Below, piece after piece: positions 27,596 to 34,679 of a stretch of DNA of 64,000 nt. Below the pieces are notes generated by a model that saw only the letters and a list, made by a program, of their open reading frames with translations, was not told the DNA's origin and did not search any database. The position numbers and the translations under genes are program-made. Origin of the DNA: Roseiflexus castenholzii DSM 13941 (GTDB lineage: Bacteria > Chloroflexota > Chloroflexia > Chloroflexales > Roseiflexaceae); assembly GCF_000017805.1 (NCBI RefSeq), contig NC_009767.1, positions 620,001-684,000 on the forward strand. The letters are read 5' to 3'. The stretch's first letter is position 1. Each line of letters begins with the position of its first letter.

Positions 27596-28415
27596 AGACC
27601 ATACCTCCCCTGAACTCGTCACATCATCAGGCTTCAACGCGGTGATTGAATGACATCGTGAAATCAGCACGCTCCAGACATCCCCTCGTCCTGTGGAGCG
27701 ACGAGGGCGGGGCGTTCTGCCGGATGGCGCCAGAACGCGCTCCGCACTGCTGCGCGATTATGTCGATCCGAATGCCTGGTCGTTTGCCCGGGGCGCGCTG
27801 TGTGACCGGAAGAGGGTGCGATGTGGTGCTTAATGTGGGAAAAGCGATGTTGTTGTCTGTGAGGCACTGTAGCAGGGGCAGGTAAATAATCGTTTGCCGC
27901 GTCACCGTCCAATCGTGACATTTTTGTCATCTCAGAGTCATTGATGGTTTAATGTCGGTGAAGAGTCGGACAAGTGAATGGATAAATATTGCACTTTTGT
28001 GCGAGTTTGTGGTCTTTTTGCTCTGAGTTGGATTGCCGGATCGTCGGATCATGATCGCGTTCCGATGGGAGAAAATGGAGTTATCGCTTGACATACTGTT
28101 CAATATGAAAAAAGAGTCATTTTAATGGTAGAGATGTGGTTATCATCAATATGAGACGGATGGGAGATAATCTCATCACTGCGACGATCTGCCGCTCCCC
28201 ATCTCTTCACGGAGTCGCCGCGCAAGGTTGTGTGCCGAATGTCGTGTCGATTCGTTGCGCAAGACTTATCGTGCGCCACCGGTACACACAAAGCGAGACG
28301 CTGCCGCAGCGCGCGCCGTTCTCCCTGGCGGTGACGGTCCCCTCCGCCACGAGACGTGGTACTATGGAGGAGCCTGTCATCGTCGGATACGCGTGTTTGT
28401 CGTGATGGTGTGTTG
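27596..28415. promoter_or_regulatory. divergent intergenic regulatory region
   Basis: About 820 bp between the polysaccharide operon (-) and the lipoprotein gene (+). The middle, 27890-28140, is clearly more A+T-rich than its surroundings. It contains two short inverted repeats with TTTT loops: TGACA-TTTT-TGTCA at 27916-27929 and GCAC-TTTT-GTGC at 27991-28002. A good -35 (TTGACA, 28088-28093) lacks a well-spaced -10. I expect the operon promoter here but cannot place it with confidence. No convincing gene is present. Confidence 0.5.
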
Positions 28416-30203
28416 ATGAGACGTATGGTTTCAACCCTGGTGTTCCTGCTCCTCGTGGCGTGCAGCCAGCCTGCCGTGTCGCCTTCGCCGCCCCCTGCGC
28501 CTGCGCGCACGCCGGTCGTCCGTCCGATCACGCCGCCTGCCGATCCGGGACGTCTGGCGCTGCGCGCTACGCCGTCACCGGATGCAGCGCCGCTTCTGGC
28601 GGAGCGCCTGGCGCAGGTTGAACGGGCGCTGGTGCGCGCTGAGCCGCTCATGGCGCTTGAAGGTCTCGACACGGCGCAACAGACAGCGTGGCAACTCGCT
28701 ATCGCCGACGAGCGGGTGCGCCAGGCGCTCGTCACCGCCGACGGACGTATGGTGCGATCCGAGGTGTTCGGCGTCTACCCGCTCGGTCCGGCGGACGATG
28801 CGCTGGCAGGCGCTGAGTGCCAGAATCGCGCATGCTATCGTGTCGAACTTTACGATTATGCGCGTAATCGCACGGTGATCGCCATTGTCGAGCCGCAGGC
28901 GCAGCGCGTCTATCGTGTGGCGGCGCTCGACGACACGCAGCCCACGGTCGTGCCGCGTCACCTGCTCGACCTTGCGGCGCAGATTGCGCTGGCATCCCCC
29001 GACGTGCGCAAAGAACTCGATCTGCCGCCGGATCAGAGCATGATCCAGCAGCCGCAGATGAAGGTGCAGTTTCAGGCGACTGCCTGCGAACGTTCGCGGC
29101 GCCTTTGCACCGCGCCGATCTTCGTTTGGGGCGATCGGGCGCTGTGGGTGATCGTCGATCTGGTCGATTACACGATCATTGGGCTGCGCTGGACCGACCT
29201 GGGCGCGTCGAGCCGGCGTCCTGTCACCGAGCAACGTTTGCAGGACGATGTGGTAACGGCGCGATTCTGTGATCAGAAGACCGACCTGCGCCGCAGTGGC
29301 TGGTCGTTGCGTTACCTGCTGACCAGCACCGATGGGCTGCGTATCGAAGATGTGCGGTTCAATGAAACACCGGTATTGCGCAGCGCCAAACTAGTCGATG
29401 TGCACATCAGTTATTCGCAACAGGAAGGGTTCGGCTACAGCGATGCGCTGGGATGCCCGGCATTTTCGGCAGCGGCAGTCGTTGCGTGGGATGGTCCGCA
29501 GATCGAGGCGATTCGTTCTGCAAACGGGGTTGAGGGATTCGCGCTGGTGCAACGCTTTCGCAGTGAGTTCTGGCCCACGCCGTGCAACTATGCCTATCGC
29601 CAGCGCTACGAATTCTACCAGGACGGCAGTTTTCGCATTGTGTTCGTCAGCGAAGGGCGCGGCTGCGGCAACGATGGGATGTATCGTCCGGTTATGCGCA
29701 TTGCCATGGCAGACGATCAGTATACCTTCTCTGAATGGGATGGCGCCGGCTGGCGCGACTGGACGACCGAGGGATGGCAGGTGCAGCGCGATACGACGCT
29801 GTACACGCCGGAGGGGTTTCAGTATCGAATCGTGAATGGCGCCCGCCGCGGATGGCATATTGCGCCGGGGCGGGGGCAGTTCGGCGATGGCGGGCGCGGC
29901 GACTATGCGTATCTCTACGCCGTGCGTGGCGACGCCGACCGCGACGAGGGCGAGAGCGACCTGCCGACGCTCGGCGACTGCTGCAATACCGATGAACGTC
30001 AGGGACCGGAGCGTTTCCTGACGCCGCCGGAGTCGCTGGAGCGCGCGCCGCTCGTCATCTGGTATGTGCCGCAACTCAAAAATTCGGATACGCCCGGCGC
30101 CGAGTACTGCTGGGCAGATTCAGTGCTGAACGATGGCGTCTTCGTGCCGCGCATCTGGCCCTGCGCCGCCGGTCCGCTCTTCGTGCCGGTTGGAGGTGAA
30201 TGA
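28416..30203 (+). CDS. lipoprotein of unknown function, weakly copper-amine-oxidase-like
   Basis: 595 aa. A clear lipoprotein signal (MRRMVSTLVFLLLVACSQ, Cys16) is followed by a Pro/Ser-rich linker. The second half has features reminiscent of the copper amine oxidase beta-sandwich: VDVHISYSQQEGFGYSDALG, NYAYRQRYEFYQDGSFRIVF (an Asn-Tyr and YQDGS pair) and MYRPVMRIAM. I cannot confirm the copper histidines or the quinone-forming context, so no enzyme activity is claimed. It reads divergently from the polysaccharide operon and its stop overlaps the start of the next gene (ATGATG), indicating coupling. Confidence 0.75.
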   Translation: MRRMVSTLVFLLLVACSQPAVSPSPPPAPARTPVVRPITPPADPGRLALRATPSPDAAPLLAERLAQVERALVRAEPLMALEGLDTAQQTAWQLAIADERVRQALVTADGRMVRSEVFGVYPLGPADDALAGAECQNRACYRVELYDYARNRTVIAIVEPQAQRVYRVAALDDTQPTVVPRHLLDLAAQIALASPDVRKELDLPPDQSMIQQPQMKVQFQATACERSRRLCTAPIFVWGDRALWVIVDLVDYTIIGLRWTDLGASSRRPVTEQRLQDDVVTARFCDQKTDLRRSGWSLRYLLTSTDGLRIEDVRFNETPVLRSAKLVDVHISYSQQEGFGYSDALGCPAFSAAAVVAWDGPQIEAIRSANGVEGFALVQRFRSEFWPTPCNYAYRQRYEFYQDGSFRIVFVSEGRGCGNDGMYRPVMRIAMADDQYTFSEWDGAGWRDWTTEGWQVQRDTTLYTPEGFQYRIVNGARRGWHIAPGRGQFGDGGRGDYAYLYAVRGDADRDEGESDLPTLGDCCNTDERQGPERFLTPPESLERAPLVIWYVPQLKNSDTPGAEYCWADSVLNDGVFVPRIWPCAAGPLFVPVGGE

Positions 30204-31270
30204 TGGGGAAACGACGACGCGCCATCAAACCGGGGACACGCCGCGCTGCCGCCCAGGCGCCATCCGTCAGGCGCGGGGTGCTGCTCCTGGTTGCAGGGAT
30301 GATGACGTTGCTGGCAGTGGCCGGCGCCGGGTGGTGGATGATGCGCAGCGCGGAGAATGCTCTTCCTGCAGCGCCTACCCGCCCGGCAGCCGTCATCGGC
30401 GGCGTTACCGGGTGTCGGGGTATCCCGCGCTTCGTCGCGCGTCTGGGGTATGCCGACCGGCTTGGCATCAGCACCAGCGAGCGCACGCACAAAGGGCTGG
30501 TCATCTTCGATGGGCGTGTGCCGGTCTCTGCCGATCCGGCGCAGCGTGATATTCATCAGGAACCGTCGTGGGACGATGCCGGTACGCTGGGACCATTCGT
30601 GATCGACCGCGATGGACACATCTACACCGCCGCCGTGCCGCGAACCGCCGTCAGCGACAATCCGCCCGGCAGCCTGAATGTGGTCTATCGGATCGATAGC
30701 GAGACAGCGGAGTTGCAACCATTTGTCACCCTGCCGGGAGCGGTTGGGTCGAGCGAGAATCCATTCGGCATTCTAGGCATGGCATACGACTGCGACACCC
30801 ACGCGCTGTATGTCAGCACGGTCGCCGGTTCGACCCGACAGGCAGAACAGGGGCGGATCGTGCGGATTGATCTGGCGAGCAGGGAGATCAGCGATGAAGT
30901 GATTGGCGTCGATGCTATCGGGCTGGCAGTGTTTCAAGGACGAGTCGGGAAGCGCCTCTACATTGGGCTGGCGCGCAGCGCCGACGTCGGCTCAGTGGCG
31001 CTGGACGCCGCCGGTCACGCTACCGGCGAGTTTCGGGTCGACCTGGCGCTCGACGAGCGTCTGGCGCAGTTCGCCGAACCTCGGGTACGGCGGATCAGTT
31101 TCGATCAGACGAATATGACCCTCTTTGTCGTGCCGTTTGCCTTCAACCTGCGCGCCGTTTCCGAGCAGCAACAGGTCACGCTGCGCTACGGCTACGATGC
31201 CGAACGCGACTCCTGGGTTCCTTTTCCGGCAAGCATCCCTGCATCCGGTAGAGTAAATCTGCGTGGGTAA
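30203..31270 (+). CDS. membrane-anchored beta-propeller-like protein, unknown function
   Basis: 355 aa. A basic N-terminus is followed by one membrane segment (about residues 24-47), then a secreted beta-strand-rich domain with GPFVIDRDGHIYTAAVP, VYRIDSETAELQPFVTLPG, LGMAYDCDTHALYVSTVAG and GRIVRIDLASREIS, which resemble blades of an NHL/SMP-30-type propeller. GGAGG at 30192-30196 favours the second ATG of ATGATG. The ligand or activity is unknown. Its final 95 bp overlap, on the opposite strand, the 3' end of the CBS gene. Confidence 0.72.
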   Translation: MGKRRRAIKPGTRRAAAQAPSVRRGVLLLVAGMMTLLAVAGAGWWMMRSAENALPAAPTRPAAVIGGVTGCRGIPRFVARLGYADRLGISTSERTHKGLVIFDGRVPVSADPAQRDIHQEPSWDDAGTLGPFVIDRDGHIYTAAVPRTAVSDNPPGSLNVVYRIDSETAELQPFVTLPGAVGSSENPFGILGMAYDCDTHALYVSTVAGSTRQAEQGRIVRIDLASREISDEVIGVDAIGLAVFQGRVGKRLYIGLARSADVGSVALDAAGHATGEFRVDLALDERLAQFAEPRVRRISFDQTNMTLFVVPFAFNLRAVSEQQQVTLRYGYDAERDSWVPFPASIPASGRVNLRG

Positions 31271-31535
31271 TGATCCCCAGCGGTGCAGCATCAAGCGAAC
31301 CTTCCGGCGTGACCAGACACGTGATCACTCCGCCGCACGTCCACGCTTCCACTACCTCCTTGCGCGGCATATCGGGCGCAATGCACACGATGTGATTCAG
31401 TGCGTCCGGCGAGAGCGCATCGGCAACCGTCAGTTCGTCAAAGCGCCGATATACCCGTTCCAAGCGCCTGCGCGCCGCCACGAGGTCGCGTTCTGTCAGC
31501 AAGCCAACAATCCGGCGATGATCGTGCAGCACCGG
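31176..31535 (-). pseudogene. CBS-domain protein, C-terminal part (interrupted by mobile element)
   Basis: This segment encodes 119 residues of a two-CBS-domain protein, starting in the first domain at LPVLHDHRRIVGLLTERDL and covering the second (ADALSPDALNHIVCIAPD...GIITHADLLYRM). Its 5' part lies beyond the element at 32691-32774. Joining position 32691 to one copy of the TAA duplication and then 31535 gives an uninterrupted 148-aa frame through DYGRLPVLHDHRR. CBS pairs bind adenine nucleotides and regulate partner proteins. An internal ATG could start a truncated product, but the first CBS domain would be lost. Confidence 0.85.
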
Positions 31536-31538
31536 TAA
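31536..31538 (+). repeat. target-site duplication TAA (left copy)
   Basis: TAA immediately outside the left end TACTAATTAC of the element. Identical to TAA at 32688-32690. Confidence 0.85.
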
Positions 31539-32687
31539 TACTAATTACGATTGAAAATGCTGCATTCTTGTCATTCCGAGCGCCGCGCGGAATCTGAGCG
31601 GGTCGTGCAAGACCTCTCGCGCGGCTCGGGGTGACCATGCCGGATGGTCACCGGTCATTGGTATGAGAGGGGCGAGGGGCGCGAGGCGAGGGGCGCAAGG
31701 GACGAGGCGAGGGGTGCGAGGGGCGAGGCGCGAGGCGAGGGGTGCGAGGGACGAGGCGAGGGGTGCGAGGGGCGAGGCGCGAGGGGCGCGGGGGGTGAGG
31801 CGCGAGGGACGAGGCGAGGGGTGCGAGGGGCGAGGCGCGAGGGACGAGGCGAGGGGCGCGGGGGGCGAGGCGAGGGGCGAGGCGCGAGGGACGAGGCGAG
31901 GGGTGCGAGGGGCGAGGCGTGAGGGACGAGGCGAGGGGCGCGGGGGGCGAGGCGAGGGGCGCGGGGGGTGAGGCGCGAGGGACGAGGCGAGGGGTGCGAG
32001 GGGCGAGGCGCGAGGGACGAGGCGAGGGGTGCGAGGGGCGAGGCGCGAGGCGAGGGGTGCGAGGGACGAGGCGAGGGGTGCGAGGGGCGAGGCGCGAGGG
32101 GCGCGGGGGGTGAGGCGCGAGGGACGAGGCGAGGGGCGCGGGGGGTGAGGCGCGAGGGACGAGGCGCGAGGGGCGAGGCGCGAGGGGCGAGGGGCGCGAG
32201 GGGCGAGGCGCGAGGGACGAGGCGAGGGGTGCGAGGGACGAGGCGAGGGGCGAGGCGCGAGGGACGAGGCGAGGGGTGCGAGGGGCGAGGCGCGAGGGAC
32301 GAGGCGAGGGGCGCGGGGGGCGAGGCGAGGGGCGCGGGGGGTGAGGCGCGAGGGACGAGGCGAGGGGTGCGAGGGGCGAGGCGCGAGGGACGAGGCGAGG
32401 GGCGCGGGGGGTGAGGCGCGAGGGACGAGGCGAGGGGTGCGAGGGGCGAGGCGCGAGGGACGAGGCGAGGGGCGCGAGGGGCGAGGCGCGAGGGGTGATA
32501 CCAATGACGCTTGAAGATGCCGCATGCGTGTCATGCCGCGCGCAGCGACTGGTCATTCCGCGCGCAGCGATGGTCATGCCGCGCGCAGCGACTGGTCATT
32601 CCGAGCGCAGCGAGGAATCGGCGCGGGTCGCGCACGACCCCTCGCGCGGCTCGGGGTGACCATGCCGGATGGTCACAGGTATTGGTA
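31539..32687 (+). mobile_element. composite MITE-like element A (no transposase)
   Basis: A 1149-bp insertion flanked by TAA. It has two directly repeated modules (31539-31663 and 32499-32687) separated by an 835-bp G-rich tandem tract. Module ends are TACCAATGAC or a variant on one side and GTCATTGGTA or a variant on the other, that is, terminal inverted repeats. Each module contains the hairpin GTGACCAT-GCCGG-ATGGTCAC and one or more copies of a 21-bp unit around TCATTCCGAGCGCAGCGA. No transposase-like frame exists; 3-bp TNA duplications are known for some IS5-family (IS1031-type) elements, so mobilisation in trans by such a transposase is a reasonable inference. Confidence 0.85.
31664..32498 (+). 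repeat. G-rich tandem repeat tract inside element A
   Basis: 835 bp made almost only of G, C and A on this strand, built from permuted blocks such as GCGAGG, GGCGCGAGG, GACGAGGCGAGGGG and TGCGAGGGGCGAGG, bounded by TGA at both ends (31664-31666 and 32496-32498). Runs of four to six G are frequent, so G-quadruplex formation is plausible. Several frames on both strands are open only because the composition excludes stops; they are not genes. Confidence 0.9.
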
Positions 32688-32690
32688 TAA
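32688..32690 (+). repeat. target-site duplication TAA (right copy)
   Basis: TAA directly after the right end ATTGGTA of element A, matching 31536-31538. Confidence 0.85.
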
Positions 32691-32774
32691 CCGCCCATAG
32701 TCGCCGCAGATCATCAGGTCGCGCACGCGCGCTGGCGAATCTCCCAGATCGGCAGTGCGAACGGCGCGAGTCAT
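32691..32774 (-). pseudogene. CBS-domain protein, N-terminal part (interrupted by mobile element)
   Basis: 28 codons beginning MTRAVRTADLGDSPARVRDL and ending CGDYGR, with the typical entry into a first CBS domain. The reading frame runs straight into the element and stops being CBS-like there; it resumes in frame at 31535 if the element and one TAA are removed. The first CBS domain is rather short even after repair, so a partial deletion may predate the insertion or the domain may be divergent. The exact start is uncertain because the frame is open further upstream. Confidence 0.75.
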
Positions 32775-32885
32775 TACTTCGAGCGAGCAGCGCCGGCACC
32801 CGGCGTGCAAAAGTCTTCGACCGGCGGTAGGCGTTGCCGTTTGTGCGCTTGTCGTCGTGGCATGAGACCATCGTTGGAGCGACCG

Positions 32886-33284
32886 TCAAGGCGTCGGTTC
32901 CAGGAGCGGCGTACTCCGCTGCGCCAGTTGAAGTGCAACCTGCCACGGATCGCGCAGGAACGTCAGGCGGTCGCCGGACGGCGTTGTGTCGATGGGTGAG
33001 ACATGCGTTGCGCCAGCAGCGACCAATCGCGCAATATCGCCCTCCATGTCGCTTGTGCTGAATGCCAGGTGCAGCGCCAGCGGCGACAGCGAGGCATAAT
33101 CAGGTACAGGCGCAGCGGGATTGCGATAGATTTCGATCACGCTGCGACGCACCGAGTCGGACAGGAAATAGGTGGCGTTGGGCGTCGGAATGTGACGCAC
33201 AATCTGCATCCCCAGATGCGTGACATACCACTGCGCCATGGCATCGGGATCGGCAACGTTCAGGGCAACATGTTCGAGTTGCAT
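32886..33284 (-). CDS. VOC-family (glyoxalase-like) protein
   Basis: 132 aa single VOC domain with paired beta-alpha-beta-beta-beta units: MQLEHVALNVADPDAMAQWY and LGMQIVRH at the N-terminus, then LHLAFSTSDMEGDIARLVAAG and FLRDPWQVALQLAQRS. The superfamily holds metal-dependent lyases, dioxygenases and resistance proteins; His5 and the Glu in SVIEIYRN are candidate metal ligands. The ATG at 33284 follows AAAGGA. The 278 bp upstream, to the divergent peroxidase gene, hold no other gene; a TATAGT at 33419-33424 could be a -10 on the + strand but lacks a well-spaced -35. Confidence 0.85.
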   Translation of the reverse strand: MQLEHVALNVADPDAMAQWYVTHLGMQIVRHIPTPNATYFLSDSVRRSVIEIYRNPAAPVPDYASLSPLALHLAFSTSDMEGDIARLVAAGATHVSPIDTTPSGDRLTFLRDPWQVALQLAQRSTPLLEPTP

Positions 33285-33562
33285 AAGCAGTCCTTTCGTG
33301 CTGAAACCGTTGTGTGGGAAGTATACCTCATGCGGCTTGGGAGAGTGAACAACACGGTCAGATATCCAGCGCGTTTCTGACAAATTTGACCATTGATCCG
33401 CGTTCTCTCACGTGTTAGTATAGTACGACCAGCAATACATCCGTTCAATTGAATCTTTGATCTGCTGGAGCCGCCGAGAGCGCGCTTGGGGGCTTACTGT
33501 ACTCCGAGATGATTTTAGTTAATTTTTTACTTCCTTAACGACGGGACGCCTTCAAATATCGC

Positions 33563-34660
33563 ATGCAGCGCTTCGTCCATTTTTTTAGCCTGGCGCTATT
33601 GATTGCTGTGTTCATCACAGTGATACGCGGAGATTCGCCTATTGCCAGAACGCCAGCCCCCGGCGAGTCGCCGCAGGCGATGATTGCATTGGGACGCCGG
33701 CTCTTTTACGACCGACGCCTGTCGGCAAACGAACAGATCGCGTGCGCTGCCTGTCACCGCCAGGAATTGGGGTTCAGCGATGGACGGGTTGTTTCGAACG
33801 GCGCCACAGGCGCACTGCTGCGGCGGAATACGCCAGGGTTGTTCAATAGCGGCGAACTCCTGGCGTTTACCTGGGCGAATGTTGAGGTGCGAACGCTGGA
33901 ACAGCAGGTGGAGCGCGCGCTTTTTACCGTTGACCCGCCTGAGATGTGGGTGAGAGGGTATGAGACCACGGTGATCGACCGCCTGCGCGCCGATCCAGAA
34001 TATCTGCGTCAATTCACTGCTGCGTTTCCCGCAGATGACGACCCGTTCACCTGGCGACGCATCACCGGGGCGCTGGCAGCCTTTGTTCGCTCGCTGGCTG
34101 CGCGCAACACGCCATACGACCGATACGTCTATGCTGGCGACCGTGCGGCATTGAGCGACAGTGCGCAACGAGGCATGGCGCTCTTCTTTTCGCCAGGGCT
34201 GGCGTGCGGTCATTGTCATGTTGATGTTCCGTCGCCGGAGCGCGCCACGCCGCCACGCTGGTCCGATCTGGCATATGTGGCGACGGGCGCCGGGTACAGC
34301 GCAGATCGCGGTCTAGCGGAGCAGACCGGCAATCCGGCGGATGCCTACCGATTTCGCGTGCCGCCGTTGCGGAATGTGGCGGTGACTGCACCCTATATGC
34401 ACGACGGAAGCCTGCCTACCCTCGAGGCGGTCATCCGATTTTATGAGTCCGGCGGGCGATGGGGCGCCGGCGTGGAACCGGAACGCGTCGCCGCCCGTCA
34501 CCCGCTGATCGCCGGTTTTGCGCTGAGCGACGAGGAGCGTCGCGATCTGATAGCCTTTCTCGAAGCGCTGACCGACGATGAAGCGTTGCGGAACCCGGCA
34601 TTTGCCGACCCGTTCTTATCCGATGCGCGAACCCCGTCTGTTCGCTCGCTCTCCCGGTAA
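33563..34660 (+). CDS. di-haem cytochrome c peroxidase (CCP/MauG family)
   Basis: 365 aa exported protein: N-terminal hydrophobic signal (FFSLALLIAVFITVI), then two haem c motifs, CAACH near residue 63 (followed by RQELGFSDGR) and CGHCH near residue 215, and the family C-terminal signature VPPLRNVAVTAPYMHDGSLPTLEAVIRFY. Such enzymes reduce hydrogen peroxide or oxidise protein side chains. The surface-protein gene starts 19 bp after its stop, so the two are probably co-transcribed and may act together outside the cell. Confidence 0.92.
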   Translation: MQRFVHFFSLALLIAVFITVIRGDSPIARTPAPGESPQAMIALGRRLFYDRRLSANEQIACAACHRQELGFSDGRVVSNGATGALLRRNTPGLFNSGELLAFTWANVEVRTLEQQVERALFTVDPPEMWVRGYETTVIDRLRADPEYLRQFTAAFPADDDPFTWRRITGALAAFVRSLAARNTPYDRYVYAGDRAALSDSAQRGMALFFSPGLACGHCHVDVPSPERATPPRWSDLAYVATGAGYSADRGLAEQTGNPADAYRFRVPPLRNVAVTAPYMHDGSLPTLEAVIRFYESGGRWGAGVEPERVAARHPLIAGFALSDEERRDLIAFLEALTDDEALRNPAFADPFLSDARTPSVRSLSR

Positions 34661-34679
34661 CTGCACAGGAGGACAAACC

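Noticed and set aside
28088..28093. TTGACA as a -35 for the lipoprotein gene
   Set aside because: No acceptable -10 occurs at 15-19 bp; the nearest T/A-rich hexamer is far out of range.
31545..32577. Long open frames (329 and 309 aa on -, several on +) rich in Arg, Pro, Ser, Leu or Gly, Glu, Arg
   Set aside because: They arise from a low-complexity G-rich tract in which stop codons are almost excluded; several frames on both strands are open at once, and no ribosome-binding site or domain is present.
33386..33424. Promoter for the cytochrome peroxidase gene (TTGACC with TATAGT)
   Set aside because: The spacing between the hexamers is 27 bp, too long for a sigma-70 promoter; a TTGATC alternative gives 20 bp, also outside the usual range.
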